DNA from: Planococcus rifietoensis
GTDB lineage: Bacteria > Bacillota > Bacilli > Bacillales_A > Planococcaceae
Assembly: GCF_001465795.2 (NCBI RefSeq)
Contig: NZ_CP013659.2
Span: 2,312,501 to 2,376,500 of the forward strand
Direction: 5' to 3'
Length of the DNA stretch: 64,000 bases
Shown here: piece by piece, positions 18,025 to 26,705 of the stretch
Position numbering within the stretch: position 1 is the stretch's first letter
How the letters are laid out: every line of letters begins with the position of its first letter
Position numbers and translations under genes: made by a program
Notes under the pieces: generated by a model
What the model saw: the letters and a program-made list of their open reading frames with translations, nothing else
Database searches by the model: none
Told to the model about the DNA's origin: nothing

Positions 18025-18348
18025 ATGAAAAACATACTCACCGTCTCATTTACCATGCTGGTACTCGTACTTGGCAATTGGCTTGTAAGCTTTTTCATGC
18101 CGCTCGGGTTTTTGGACATCGCCATCCCGTTCGCAGGGCTCGCGGTCGTCATCGTGTTCTTTTTTAAATCGAGAGGCGGGATGGCCAGCCGCCAGTTGGA
18201 CATGTCGATTCAAGGAGCGACCGGCATCCGGATGGAGCAGAGCGCGCCTGTCTCCAATCGTTCCTATATTTTGATCGGCTCGATTTTGTATTTGGTGCTG
18301 ATGGTCGGGATTACGTTTTTCGCCTACCGTGACTATTTTTTTAACTAA
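18025..18348 (+). CDS. small membrane protein upstream of the fused permease
   Basis: 107 residues with three hydrophobic segments (about 5-20, 22-38, 83-100). ATG 18025 is chosen because GGAGG lies 5 nt upstream; an ATG 48 nt earlier has no site. It is 37 nt before the DppB-DppC fusion on the same strand and probably cotranscribed. No family recognised. Confidence 0.6.
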   Translation: MKNILTVSFTMLVLVLGNWLVSFFMPLGFLDIAIPFAGLAVVIVFFFKSRGGMASRQLDMSIQGATGIRMEQSAPVSNRSYILIGSILYLVLMVGITFFAYRDYFFN

Positions 18349-18385
18349 GTGCGGCTCATTATCATGTTGATTAAGGGGGGCGAAT

Positions 18386-20362
18386 ATGAAAAGGCTTTGG
18401 ACGATTTTGACGAAATTTCTATTTGGCGTGATCGGCATTATTTTAATCAGTGCGGCTCCAGCTTTATTTAATGGTAGTTCTTTTTTGGATTTCCGTTCTT
18501 ACGGAAATGCTTTGCAACTGATCTTCACCGGGTTTACGACTCCTTCTGAGTGGACCTTGAGTTACCGCATTCCGGGTTCTCTTGAGACGATTCCGGTATC
18601 CTTCGAGAAGTTCTTAAGCGGCCCTTATATGTATTCAATGTCCATTTTCCTCATGGCACTGGCATTAGCTTTCGTTTCAGCCTTTATTCTTTCCTTTGCC
18701 GTGTTGTTGTCGAAAGGCGCCTTGAAGCGCTCGATGCTGGAAATCATTAAGGTCCTTCAGTCTTTCCCTGATTTTGCCTACATATTCTTGATCCAAATTG
18801 GCGTCATCGCCATTTTTCAACAGACCGGTTTTTTGCTTCTGAGCTTTTACAGCCTAGGCGGCGAGGAGATTTACTTGGCGCCCGTCGTGTGTTTATCGGT
18901 CGTGCCCGCGGTATTGTTTTTGAAGCTGTTTATTTTATTGTACGAAGAAGAACAGCGATACCCTTATGTGGAACTCGCACGTTCCAAAGGGCTGAGCCAT
19001 TTTGAGGTTCTATGGAAGCATTGCACGTCCAATGTATTGAGAAGCGTGTTCTATCAATCCAAATCGATTGTATGGCTGGCGCTTTCTGCACTATTGATCA
19101 TCGAGCATTTATTCGGAGTCGAAGGCATTCTGTATTATTTGCGCAATGATTTCAGCGCGAAAGGCATTGCGTTCATTTTATTGAGCGTATTCATTCCGTT
19201 CTTCATTTTCTATGCGCTAGTGGAATTATGGCTCGGGAAATACGAGATCGAGCGAAATGCGGTATTTAGCAAATTCAATTTGCGCCTCTTCGACTTAAAT
19301 GAAATCCAGGCTAGCCTTCGCTCGCTTTTTGCAAAACAACAATCTGCTTCGATGCGCACAGCATCTTATAAGAATCCGCGTATCTTCATTCCTGCATTTA
19401 TTGTGCTCGGCCTGTTAACGGCGAGCATCCTTTATGGCGTATTCACAGGCGATGCCATCGCACAAACGAATTATGTGTACGACGAAGAAGGCAGCATTGA
19501 AAGCAGCGCGCCGCATTCACCTTCCGCAGAGATCCTGTTCGGTACAGACCCATACGGCTATTCGATCGCCCAGCAATTAATGGTCGGCATGAAATACACC
19601 ATTGTCTTGAGTCTATTGATTGCCAGCTTGCGCATCGTCTTCGGCTATCTACTCGGCCTGGTCTACACCTTTTTCTTTACCGACAAGCTGCGGCATTTCG
19701 TTAATTCGATCGCAGAAGGCATGCATTTTTTGCCGCTGACGTTAATGACTTATATTTTATTGCTGCCAGTCCTGATCAGTTACGGACAATGGGAGCTGAG
19801 TTTAACGGAGCGTCTGCTCTTCCAAGTGTTGATCATGTCACTCGTCGTCTTGCCGATCACGACAAGCGCCATCGGGAATGAAATGAACGACACCTTGAAA
19901 AAAGAGTATGTCATCAGTTCGGTCTTGATGGGCGGGTCGATGAGCTGGATCCTCTCGAAGCATATCCAGCCGGAGCTATGGCCGAAACTCGTGTTGATGT
20001 GGGTGCAGCACATCATTCAAGTACTGCAGATGTTCGTTCACCTTGGCATCTTGAACATCTTTGTCGGCGGCGCTCTTGCCCAACCCGATTCGCCGCGGCT
20101 TGTTCCGGAAATTTACGAACTCTCGGGGATGATCGCTATTTCCCGGGAAGTTTTCTCCACGAATCAAGTCTGGATGATCCTCCCGCCTTTAGCTGTGTTC
20201 ATGATTTTGATCTATTGCTTTATCACGATCGCTGAAGGGCTTACGCAGAAACAATTACCTGTTGTGCAGCCGGAAGTAGAAGATGCACGGGATTCTGTGA
20301 AGAACTTAGACACGAGACCTTCTTTTACACGCATTCGCTATGCAGAAGCCAATAAAGAATGA
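18386..20362 (+). CDS. fused DppB-DppC-type ABC transporter permease
   Basis: A 658-residue permease that reads as two peptide/nickel-type permeases in one chain. The N-half (about 1-290) has five to six membrane segments and a good EAA-type coupling loop, ELARSKGLSHFEVLWKH. The C-half (about 330-620) begins with the DppC hallmark FGTDPYGYSIAQQLMVGMKYTI-like segment and has a weaker EAA loop around VISSVLMGGSMSW. Normally these are separate proteins working with two ATPases and a binding lipoprotein; none of those genes is nearby, so the ATPase must be encoded elsewhere. GGGGGG-type site before ATG. Confidence 0.82.
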   Translation: MKRLWTILTKFLFGVIGIILISAAPALFNGSSFLDFRSYGNALQLIFTGFTTPSEWTLSYRIPGSLETIPVSFEKFLSGPYMYSMSIFLMALALAFVSAFILSFAVLLSKGALKRSMLEIIKVLQSFPDFAYIFLIQIGVIAIFQQTGFLLLSFYSLGGEEIYLAPVVCLSVVPAVLFLKLFILLYEEEQRYPYVELARSKGLSHFEVLWKHCTSNVLRSVFYQSKSIVWLALSALLIIEHLFGVEGILYYLRNDFSAKGIAFILLSVFIPFFIFYALVELWLGKYEIERNAVFSKFNLRLFDLNEIQASLRSLFAKQQSASMRTASYKNPRIFIPAFIVLGLLTASILYGVFTGDAIAQTNYVYDEEGSIESSAPHSPSAEILFGTDPYGYSIAQQLMVGMKYTIVLSLLIASLRIVFGYLLGLVYTFFFTDKLRHFVNSIAEGMHFLPLTLMTYILLLPVLISYGQWELSLTERLLFQVLIMSLVVLPITTSAIGNEMNDTLKKEYVISSVLMGGSMSWILSKHIQPELWPKLVLMWVQHIIQVLQMFVHLGILNIFVGGALAQPDSPRLVPEIYELSGMIAISREVFSTNQVWMILPPLAVFMILIYCFITIAEGLTQKQLPVVQPEVEDARDSVKNLDTRPSFTRIRYAEANKE

Positions 20363-20393
20363 ACGGTTTACTTCATCGATAAAGGAGAATTGG

Positions 20394-20891
20394 ATGCTAT
20401 TTTCAAAATGGACTGTTTACCAAGCGGCCGCTTTGGCAGGCTTGATCGCACTCGCTGTTGTGGCCGAACTTTATTCACTGGATATCGGAAACGCGCTCGC
20501 TTCCGGTGCCATCAGCTCGATGCTGATCGTGCTGACATTCATCTTGCTGAGCACGAGCTTGATTCATTTATTTTTCATCTTCCACAGCAAAAAAAGCGAG
20601 CGCTTCTTGTCGCATCCTTTGTGGAACAAGATGAACGTGCTGTCAGGCCTTTTGCTCGCGGTTTTCGTCGTCATGTTCATTTCAGCGGCGGTGTTCACTC
20701 CTCTAAATGACTGGATCATGGATGGACGCTGGATTTTATACGGAATCCTTTATTTCTTCCTGTTTCTCTATAGCCTGTTCGTGCTGTCAGTCGTGCACAA
20801 AGTGAAGCAGGGCAGCGCGAAAGAAACGAAAATCGAAATCTCATTCGGTGCGACTGTCGTGAGCTTATGTGTGTTGCTATTCCTGCTATAA
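20394..20891 (+). CDS. integral membrane protein downstream of the fused permease
   Basis: 165 residues with five hydrophobic segments. ATG 20394 is chosen because AAGGAG lies 6 nt upstream; longer readings overlap the permease gene without a site. It begins 31 nt after the permease stop and ends at a strong terminator, so it is the last gene of the 18025-20891 operon. Function unknown; it may be an accessory subunit of the permease. Confidence 0.65.
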   Translation: MLFSKWTVYQAAALAGLIALAVVAELYSLDIGNALASGAISSMLIVLTFILLSTSLIHLFFIFHSKKSERFLSHPLWNKMNVLSGLLLAVFVVMFISAAVFTPLNDWIMDGRWILYGILYFFLFLYSLFVLSVVHKVKQGSAKETKIEISFGATVVSLCVLLFLL

Positions 20892-20897
20892 ATTTAA

Positions 20898-20946
20898 AAA
20901 CAGCCTTCGGTTTTGGCCATTCTATGGCTTAAACCGAAGGCTGTTT
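20898..20946. terminator. bidirectional terminator between convergent genes
   Basis: A 16-bp perfect stem AAACAGCCTTCGGTTT and its complement with an inner CCAT/ATGG pair. It serves the plus operon ending 20891 and overlaps the 3' end of the minus gene 20922-21293. Confidence 0.92.
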
Positions 20947-21293
20947 AATTTGAAGGAGGGCAGTTCTTTAGGACCTTGCCGTTTTGGCATGATTCCGAGT
21001 TCAGCAACGAACATCATCAACAAGCAGTAGAACGCAGTCAAGCTAGCGGCATTGGCTGTACTAGCGGGTTGAGGAAACGAATAATTATAGACGGCTAAAT
21101 TGACGATCAAGGCCACGACGAATCCTGCATAGGACAAAGTAAACAAGTGACTTCCAACGATTATTCGTTTATCGTTTGTCGAATCCCATGGCACCGACTT
21201 TGCAACAGCAATGGATTGTTTGATTTGCCCAAATGCGCCGTAAGCAAACCCTGCGATGATTAGAATCGGAACGAGATCCACCAACCATTCCAT
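20922..21293 (-). CDS. integral membrane protein
   Basis: 123 residues with three hydrophobic segments (about 5-22, 50-70, 82-98). Its last eight codons lie within the bidirectional terminator, so the C-terminus (NSLRFKP) is encoded by the hairpin. AGGTG before the ATG. It is 25 nt downstream of the next gene on the same strand and likely cotranscribed with it. Function unknown. Confidence 0.6.
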   Translation of the reverse strand: MEWLVDLVPILIIAGFAYGAFGQIKQSIAVAKSVPWDSTNDKRIIVGSHLFTLSYAGFVVALIVNLAVYNYSFPQPASTANAASLTAFYCLLMMFVAELGIMPKRQGPKELPSFKLNSLRFKP

Positions 21294-21318
21294 TTGAACA
21301 CCTCCAAATTAAGAATTT

Positions 21319-21804
21319 TTAGTTTGTCCGTTGGGCTGCCCTGCGCAGCCATTTTTGGTTATTGCGGTACAGGATTAGAAGTAGGGTCAAAAGCCCTGAC
21401 AGCCCGAAGAAACCGGAGAACAAAGTGAGCCCAATCGTTGGCGAATTGAGCAACATCGCGCTCATCAATAGTAAGCCTACCGCCATCAGCGACAGGAAAA
21501 TGATGTGCGTCGTTTTACGGTCTTTCAACAGCCAAGCCGATAGCTGGAAGATGATGAACAGGAGTGAAGCCGCCATCAATAACGGAAACAGCGGCTCGAA
21601 TTTCGCCGCGTAGACGAAATGGTCAATCGCCAAAATATCGCTCGCCTCATTCACGGGCCCGTTTAGCCAAGTAGAAAATACGGCTGAGTATTTCCATTCC
21701 CATGAAATATCGCGCAGTTGCCCGCCTTCATACCAACTGGCAAGTGTCGAAAAGATAAATACGAGAGAAGCGCCGATCAGGTAAATGATGTGTTTGAATT
21801 TCAT
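21319..21804 (-). CDS. membrane protein, DUF4306/YjdJ-like
   Basis: 161 residues with four membrane segments. After the first segment the motif STLASWYEGGQL...WEWKYSAVFS matches my recollection of the YjdJ/DUF4306 family of Bacillus membrane proteins; this is a recognition by pattern and is not certain. AAAGGGG precedes the ATG. First gene of a probable pair with 20922-21293. Function unknown. Confidence 0.65.
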   Translation of the reverse strand: MKFKHIIYLIGASLVFIFSTLASWYEGGQLRDISWEWKYSAVFSTWLNGPVNEASDILAIDHFVYAAKFEPLFPLLMAASLLFIIFQLSAWLLKDRKTTHIIFLSLMAVGLLLMSAMLLNSPTIGLTLFSGFFGLSGLLTLLLILYRNNQKWLRRAAQRTN

Positions 21805-21983
21805 GCAATTCCCCTTTCATTTTCTAAGTCTTAATTCCGTTAACCTTGTTGCTTTTACTATACTAATAAGGCTCTGGAATTTCTACATAATTCTGGAAGA
21901 AACTAAATGAACTACTCCATCCCTTTTATTCAATCAGTGATAAATAAGTTGAATGGATGGAGGATGTAAATTTCCATCCATAG

Positions 21984-21995
21984 GGACATATGTCC
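21984..21995. promoter_or_regulatory. candidate operator upstream of the YdcZ/Crp-like operon
   Basis: A perfect 12-bp dyad GGACATATGTCC, flanked by a looser GGATGTAAATTTCCATCC dyad at about 21962-21979. It lies 56 nt upstream of the first gene of an operon that encodes a Crp/Fnr-type regulator, which makes autoregulation plausible. Confidence 0.4.
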
Positions 21996-22050
21996 TTCCA
22001 TCCTTTTACTATGCCCATTATCCTTAAGTTAACGAAAGGCGGTGGACCGG

Positions 22051-22476
22051 ATGAAAGGAATTTTATTTGCTTTAGCGGGAGGGTTTTTCCTGACCTTCCA
22101 AAGCGTGGCGAACGCGACGATCAGCGACCAGATCGGCACGTGGCAAGCAGCGGCAATGACCCAACTGACGGGCTTTGTACTTGCGATCTTGATCGTTTTG
22201 GCGCTAAGAGATACATCGATTAAACACTTGAAAAAAGTTTCTCCTCTATATGTCTCAGGCGGTTTGCTTGCGGCGTTCATCTTGTTCAGCAATATGACCG
22301 CCATCCACCGCATGGGCGTGACACTGACGATTAGCCTGTTCCTGATCGCGCAGCTGATCGCGGCGATCGTCATTGACGGCAAAGGCTGGTTCCATATGGC
22401 GAAGAAGAACGTCGGAAAGACACAGATTGCTGGAGTGGTGCTGATGATTGCGGGCATTCTCATCTTGAAATGGTAA
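22051..22476 (+). CDS. YdcZ-type (DUF606) small DMT membrane protein 1
   Basis: 141 residues, five membrane segments, of the YdcZ family (PF04657) in the drug/metabolite transporter clan. The N-terminus ILFALAGGFFLTFQSVANA and the C-terminal end GVVLMIAGILILKW are typical. The family has single five-segment units that often occur as gene pairs. ATG 22051 is preferred over GTG 22042 on ribosome-site spacing. It lies 12 nt before a Crp-like regulator gene, which is followed by a second YdcZ gene. Confidence 0.85.
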   Translation: MKGILFALAGGFFLTFQSVANATISDQIGTWQAAAMTQLTGFVLAILIVLALRDTSIKHLKKVSPLYVSGGLLAAFILFSNMTAIHRMGVTLTISLFLIAQLIAAIVIDGKGWFHMAKKNVGKTQIAGVVLMIAGILILKW

Positions 22477-22488
22477 GGAGGAAAAACT

Positions 22489-23151
22489 TTGCAGCCAATT
22501 AACGAGTATCTTCAACAGTATGGGTTGGCGGATTTGTTCCCCGCTGCCGTCGTCGATTCGATGCAGATTGACCGTTTTGCGACAGGACATCGATTATTCT
22601 CACAAGGTGATACTGCGGATATGCTGTATTTACTCGTCGAGGGCAAATTGAAGATTTCCATGTTGTCGCCAGAAGGCAAACGGCTGATTTTGGCATTCAA
22701 AACGCCTTTCGATATCGTCGGCGACATCGAATACGTGCAGAAATGCCCGTTCATCAATACGGTCGAAGCTGTCACCGATTTAGTATTGCTCCGCGTCCCG
22801 CACAAAGCCCTGGATCATGAAATGAGCGGCAACGCCCTCTTCCAGCAATTTTTATTGGAAACGATCACGCGCAAGTTTGTGACGAAAGCACAGGAATTGA
22901 ATTTCAATTTGCTGTATGCCGTCGATGTGCGCGTGGCGAGTTATTTGCTCTCCATGACGCCGAATAAGCCGAGGCTCGATTCTCCTTCGCTTGTCGATAT
23001 GGCGGATTTGATCGGCACGAGTTATCGCCACTTGAACCGTGTACTTCAAAAATTTGAGCAGTCGGGGTGGATTAAACGCAACAACGGCAAAATCGATTTG
23101 CTCGACCGGGACGCGTTATTGGATCAGGCGGGCCATAATATTTACGAATAG
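22489..23151 (+). CDS. Crp/Fnr-family regulator, YeiL-like
   Basis: 220 residues. The N-terminal cyclic-nucleotide-binding-like beta roll (about 20-120) contains GHRLFSQGDTADMLYLLVEGKLK; the C-terminal winged helix (about 145-215) has MADLIGTSYRHLNRVLQKFEQSGWIKR. The N-terminus PINEYLQQYGL resembles E. coli YeiL as I recall it. No Cys cluster for an iron-sulfur centre is seen, so the ligand is unknown. TTG start with AAGGAGG 6-7 nt upstream. It is the middle gene of a three-gene operon and probably controls it. Confidence 0.87.
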   Translation: MQPINEYLQQYGLADLFPAAVVDSMQIDRFATGHRLFSQGDTADMLYLLVEGKLKISMLSPEGKRLILAFKTPFDIVGDIEYVQKCPFINTVEAVTDLVLLRVPHKALDHEMSGNALFQQFLLETITRKFVTKAQELNFNLLYAVDVRVASYLLSMTPNKPRLDSPSLVDMADLIGTSYRHLNRVLQKFEQSGWIKRNNGKIDLLDRDALLDQAGHNIYE

Positions 23152-23162
23152 GAGGAACTCTC

Positions 23163-23645
23163 ATGGTTGTTGGCATCATACTGGCACTTTCAGGCGGTGT
23201 CTTTGTTTGCCTGCAAAATATATTCAACGCGAATGTGAAACAACACGTCAGCGTCTGGGCAACGACGGCACTGGTGTTGTTACTTGGATTTATCGCCTCT
23301 TTTATCGCAGGCTTTGCTGTGAACGGCATGGGATTGTTTCACTTCGAAGCAGAGCCGTGGTTTTGGTTCAGCGGCGTGCTTGGTGTCGGGGTCGTCGTCT
23401 GCGTCACGCAAGGCGTCCAGACATTGGGCCCGAGCCGCGCAATCTCGATTGTCATGGTGTCGCAAATTTTCTTCGGCTTGATGTGGGACACGGCGGGCTG
23501 GTTCGGGCTCGAGCAAGTTCCGTTCACATGGCAATCACTGCTTGGCGTGCTTTTGATCAGCGCGGGTATCTTGTTATTCCAACTGGGTCCTATATTGGAA
23601 CGAAAACCGTTTGTCCAAAAACAAAAAGCTCAGAATGAAGTTTAA
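23163..23645 (+). CDS. YdcZ-type (DUF606) small DMT membrane protein 2
   Basis: 160 residues, five membrane segments, again of the YdcZ family: ALSGGVFVCLQNIFNANV at the N-terminus and LLGVLLISAGILLFQLG at the C-terminus. It starts 11 nt after the regulator gene, with AGGAGG before the ATG. With the first YdcZ protein it probably forms a heterodimeric exporter or importer, like paired small multidrug-resistance proteins. The substrate is unknown. Confidence 0.85.
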   Translation: MVVGIILALSGGVFVCLQNIFNANVKQHVSVWATTALVLLLGFIASFIAGFAVNGMGLFHFEAEPWFWFSGVLGVGVVVCVTQGVQTLGPSRAISIVMVSQIFFGLMWDTAGWFGLEQVPFTWQSLLGVLLISAGILLFQLGPILERKPFVQKQKAQNEV

Positions 23646-23715
23646 TTTTATAGTAGATTTTCTCCACCGCTAAAATTTGTCTTCAATTCGAACATCGGAC
23701 TCCGTGCATATTTTT

Positions 23716-23743
23716 TTCAACTGCTATATCATGTATGTATAAT
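23716..23743 (+). promoter_or_regulatory. candidate sigma-A promoter of the RsbR-like gene
   Basis: TTCAAC, 16 bases, then a consensus TATAAT at 23738-23743, about 84 nt before the start. The -35 is weak; the -10 is perfect. Confidence 0.45.
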
Positions 23744-23826
23744 ACTGTTAGTTTGAAATCATACTATTTTATTTCATGCATGATTTTTCACCGAAGAATG
23801 ATTGTGCAATTGAGGAGAAGAAGCGA

Positions 23827-24675
23827 ATGTTCAAAAATATTGAGTTGCAGGATTTTCTGCTTGAGAGAACCAAGGGATTGACTGAACAATGGTATGAAAC
23901 GCTCGATAAAAGTGCGGGTGGCGTCTATGGCGAAACCGAACCGCAGGCAATCGAGAAGCTGAAACAGCAAAATTACGAGTTCCACGAGTTGTTCTGTTCG
24001 GCTTTCAGCAAAGATAAAAGCGATTGCATCGAGATTTTCAAGGAATGGATCATGCGCGTTGCCAATGACGAAGCACATTTGTCGACACCGTTCAACTCGG
24101 TCATCAAGGAATTCTTCCGCACGCAAAAGCAATACTTGGAGCTGATCGAAGAATTCGCAGTATTGCAGGAAGAAACCATTTCGCATGCGCAGTTGAATGC
24201 GTGGAACCAAGCCGTGGTCGACACGACGAATGCCATCATTCTGGAGTTTATCGACCAGAACACGAAAGCGGCTGAACGCCGTTTGAATGCCCAACAGGAA
24301 ATGATCGTCGAAATGAGCGCACCGGTCATCTTGCTTTCGAAAGACAGTGGATTGCTTCCATTGATCGGCGAGATCAATACATACCGTGCAAAAATCGTCT
24401 TCGAAAAAGTATTGCAGCAATGCCATGAGAAATCGATCGAGCGTTTGTTCATCGATCTTTCCGGTGTACCGATCATCGATACGATGGTCGCCCACCAGAT
24501 CTTCCAGCTGATCGAAGGCTTGAAAATCATCGGTGTGCGCACCGCACTCGCCGGCATCAGCCCGGAAATCGCACAGACCGCGATTCAATTAGGCGTCAAC
24601 TTCGGCGAAATCGATGTCTACAATAAATTAGACCAGGCCTTGCGTTATCACAAATTGGAATTTACGAAAAACTAA
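23827..24675 (+). CDS. RsbR-family stressosome protein
   Basis: 282 residues with an N-terminal RsbR-type globin-fold-like sensor (about 1-140) and a C-terminal STAS domain (about 160-275). The STAS part keeps both threonine sites known to be phosphorylated in B. subtilis RsbR proteins: GEINTYRAK and IIDTMVAHQI. The family builds the cytoplasmic stressosome that controls sigma-B. Here it is alone, without RsbS, RsbT or RsbX, as for the dispersed RsbRB-D paralogues. ATG 23827 is chosen for the GAGGAG site; an ATG 51 nt upstream has none. Confidence 0.9.
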   Translation: MFKNIELQDFLLERTKGLTEQWYETLDKSAGGVYGETEPQAIEKLKQQNYEFHELFCSAFSKDKSDCIEIFKEWIMRVANDEAHLSTPFNSVIKEFFRTQKQYLELIEEFAVLQEETISHAQLNAWNQAVVDTTNAIILEFIDQNTKAAERRLNAQQEMIVEMSAPVILLSKDSGLLPLIGEINTYRAKIVFEKVLQQCHEKSIERLFIDLSGVPIIDTMVAHQIFQLIEGLKIIGVRTALAGISPEIAQTAIQLGVNFGEIDVYNKLDQALRYHKLEFTKN

Positions 24676-24687
24676 ATTTCTCCATAA

Positions 24688-24725
24688 AAAAATCCATCCG
24701 CGGCATATATGCGGATGGATTTTTT
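24688..24725. terminator. bidirectional terminator
   Basis: A 14-bp stem AAAAATCCATCCGC / GCGGATGGATTTTT between the convergent RsbR-like gene and the SRPBCC gene; A and T runs flank it on both sides. Confidence 0.93.
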
Positions 24726-24729
24726 ATGC

Positions 24730-25182
24730 TTATTGGGTTTCTGCGATGCGTTTTAATTCGGCCGCGCGCGTCGACAGGAATTTTTCCATATGGCGTTCGA
24801 GAAATAATTTATCGGCCAGTTTTCCGATGACCCCAAACGGCGCACGGTAGACAAACCAGTCTTTCATCAGCGTGCCGCTTCCGCTTTCGGTGAATTCATG
24901 CGTGTGGTGGAAAGAATGAAAAGCGCCTTTTACCATAGCATCGCTGAATCGATACGGACGCTCCAGTTCAGTGATTTTCGATGTAAGTTTTTGGCGGACA
25001 CCGAGATGCGTCGCTTTCCACGTCACCCAGTCGCCTAGTTCCATCAAACCGCTTGTCGTCCCGGCAATGGCACGTTCGTTGGTGTTCGAGACAGTTTCGA
25101 TATGCACTTCGATGCTTCTGGCCAAGTCGAATACGCACTCGATTGGTGCTTCAATATAGGTTTCGTGATAGATCATGGGCAT
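24730..25182 (-). CDS. SRPBCC-family (START/Bet v1-like) protein
   Basis: 150 residues. The opening IYHETYIEAPIECVFDLARSIEVH and the FVYRAPFGVIGKLADKLFLERHMEKFL end are typical of the polyketide-cyclase/SRPBCC ligand-binding fold, a helix-grip cavity for hydrophobic ligands. Members of this subfamily are usually uncharacterised. GAGGAAA site before the ATG. Monocistronic. Confidence 0.85.
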   Translation of the reverse strand: MPMIYHETYIEAPIECVFDLARSIEVHIETVSNTNERAIAGTTSGLMELGDWVTWKATHLGVRQKLTSKITELERPYRFSDAMVKGAFHSFHHTHEFTESGSGTLMKDWFVYRAPFGVIGKLADKLFLERHMEKFLSTRAAELKRIAETQ

Positions 25183-25325
25183 GTGATTTCCTCATTCCTC
25201 GCGTTGGCTATCTGTCTTTCTCTATCTTTACCCTTAACGCGCTTTTGTTATTCGCTGCTGCTTTATTTGGCAAGCAGGAGATTCTTTCACTTCTCGAGAA
25301 TGATTAAAAGACAGGAGGAGTTTAA

Positions 25326-26078
25326 GTGAATATAGACATACTGAAACAAAACCGCTCGAGCTGGAACACGGTCGCCGACCATTTTAACGGCGTCGATGCG
25401 CTGCCTGGCTACGGGCCATTCACGCAAAGCGAGAACGAATTGCGGTTACTCGATTCAATTGAAGGCAAAAACGTGCTCGATATCGGCTGCGGCAGCGGCC
25501 ATTCCTTGCTTTACGTGAACAAACAAGGCGCTAAAGATATGTGGGGCGTCGATTTATCCGATAAGCAAATCGAACGGGCAACAGAGATGTTAAATGGTTT
25601 GGATGCACAGCTCTATTGCGCTGCGATGGAAGAAGATATTGGCCTCCCGGAAGCCTATTTCGATATTGTCTATTCGATTTATGCGATTGGCTGGACAGTG
25701 GATCTCGACCAGACGTTCAGATTGATCTATTCGTATTTAAAGCCTGGCGGGTCGTTCGTTTTCAGTTGGGACCATCCGCTTTATGTGCATTTAAAAAGCG
25801 AAGATGGGCTTGTTTCACTGAACGGATCTTACCAGGATGAAGGCAGCGTGCATTATGCCAATTTTAAAGGCGAAGATGCCCCGATGACCATACCGAAGCG
25901 CAAGTTCAGCACGTATTTGAACGCCTTGGTGAAAGCCGGATTTTCCATCGAGCAAGTCGTCGAACCGGATGTGCCGCATGACTTGAAGGATGCAGAGCCG
26001 GTAGTGTCTGATCGTTATTACTCGCTCTATAAAGCGCAGAAATTCCCGACGAGCTTTATTATCAAGGCAAGGAAATAA
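25326..26078 (+). CDS. class I SAM-dependent methyltransferase
   Basis: 250 residues. The SAM-binding motif I reads VLDIGCGSGHSLLY, followed by the acidic loop GVDLSDKQIERA and motif IV DIVYSIYAIGW. The fold is a standard seven-strand methyltransferase; the C-terminal part (KRKFSTYLNALVKAGF) resembles small-molecule methyltransferases of Bacillus. The acceptor is unknown. GTG start with AGGAGG upstream; ends in its own terminator. Confidence 0.9.
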   Translation: MNIDILKQNRSSWNTVADHFNGVDALPGYGPFTQSENELRLLDSIEGKNVLDIGCGSGHSLLYVNKQGAKDMWGVDLSDKQIERATEMLNGLDAQLYCAAMEEDIGLPEAYFDIVYSIYAIGWTVDLDQTFRLIYSYLKPGGSFVFSWDHPLYVHLKSEDGLVSLNGSYQDEGSVHYANFKGEDAPMTIPKRKFSTYLNALVKAGFSIEQVVEPDVPHDLKDAEPVVSDRYYSLYKAQKFPTSFIIKARK

Positions 26079-26117
26079 AAAAGACCGTGTCTGCGCTTTC
26101 GCGTAAACACGGTCTTT
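26079..26117. terminator. bidirectional terminator
   Basis: AAAAGACCGTGT / ACACGGTCTTTT stem with a CTGCGCTTTCGCG inner hairpin, between the convergent methyltransferase and GNAT genes. Confidence 0.92.
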
Positions 26118-26133
26118 TATAATGATTCTTTCG

Positions 26134-26676
26134 TTAGCGGATCCGCCCCATCACTACGGTATCGTAATAGTTTCCATCCGCTAAGCGCTTGTCCATTTTC
26201 AATATGCCTTCTACTCTAAAGCCACAATTTTTATACAGTTCAATCGCTTTTTCATTTTTTTCAAGTACTTTTAAATTCATCTTCTTGATTTCTTGTGCAT
26301 CCGCCCAGTGGATCGATGACTCCAAGAGCTTGCGGCCGATACGATAGCCCCAATACTTCTTGAGCACCCCGACGCCAAACTCCACTTGATGCTCAGTCCG
26401 CCTCAGTGCGTTTCCTTCACATCTGGAAAACCCGGCGAGCTGTCCGTCCACTTCGGCCACCAAAAATAAATTCCGGCCGCTTGTCGCATCTTCTTCGATG
26501 AGACGTATGAAGGCCGCTGCATCCAAATAAGCTTCTCCCCGCTTGCGGTCCATATTTTCCGTCTCACCGTCGATCTGCAAACGGACTTTCTCCAATTGCG
26601 CTGCGTCTTGGATCTCCGCACTTCGAATGCAATAATCCAAGCCTTTCACTTGAAACAGCTGCTTCGCTAATTGCAT
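26134..26676 (-). CDS. GNAT-family N-acetyltransferase
   Basis: 180 residues. Core motif GVGVLKKYWGYRIGRKLLESSIHWA (acetyl-CoA loop region around WGYRIG) and the C-terminal NEKAIELYKNCGFRVEG are typical of RimI/SpeG-like GNATs. It begins 29 nt after the MATE gene on the same strand and is probably the second gene of that operon, so it falls under the same TetR control. Confidence 0.9.
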   Translation of the reverse strand: MQLAKQLFQVKGLDYCIRSAEIQDAAQLEKVRLQIDGETENMDRKRGEAYLDAAAFIRLIEEDATSGRNLFLVAEVDGQLAGFSRCEGNALRRTEHQVEFGVGVLKKYWGYRIGRKLLESSIHWADAQEIKKMNLKVLEKNEKAIELYKNCGFRVEGILKMDKRLADGNYYDTVVMGRIR

Positions 26677-26705
26677 CTCATCTTCCCCTGACCTGTTGGA
26701 ATCGG

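Noticed and set aside
24988..25307. Plus-strand frames of 62-84 codons overlapping the SRPBCC gene
   Set aside because: Antisense to a well-supported coding gene and without ribosome sites.
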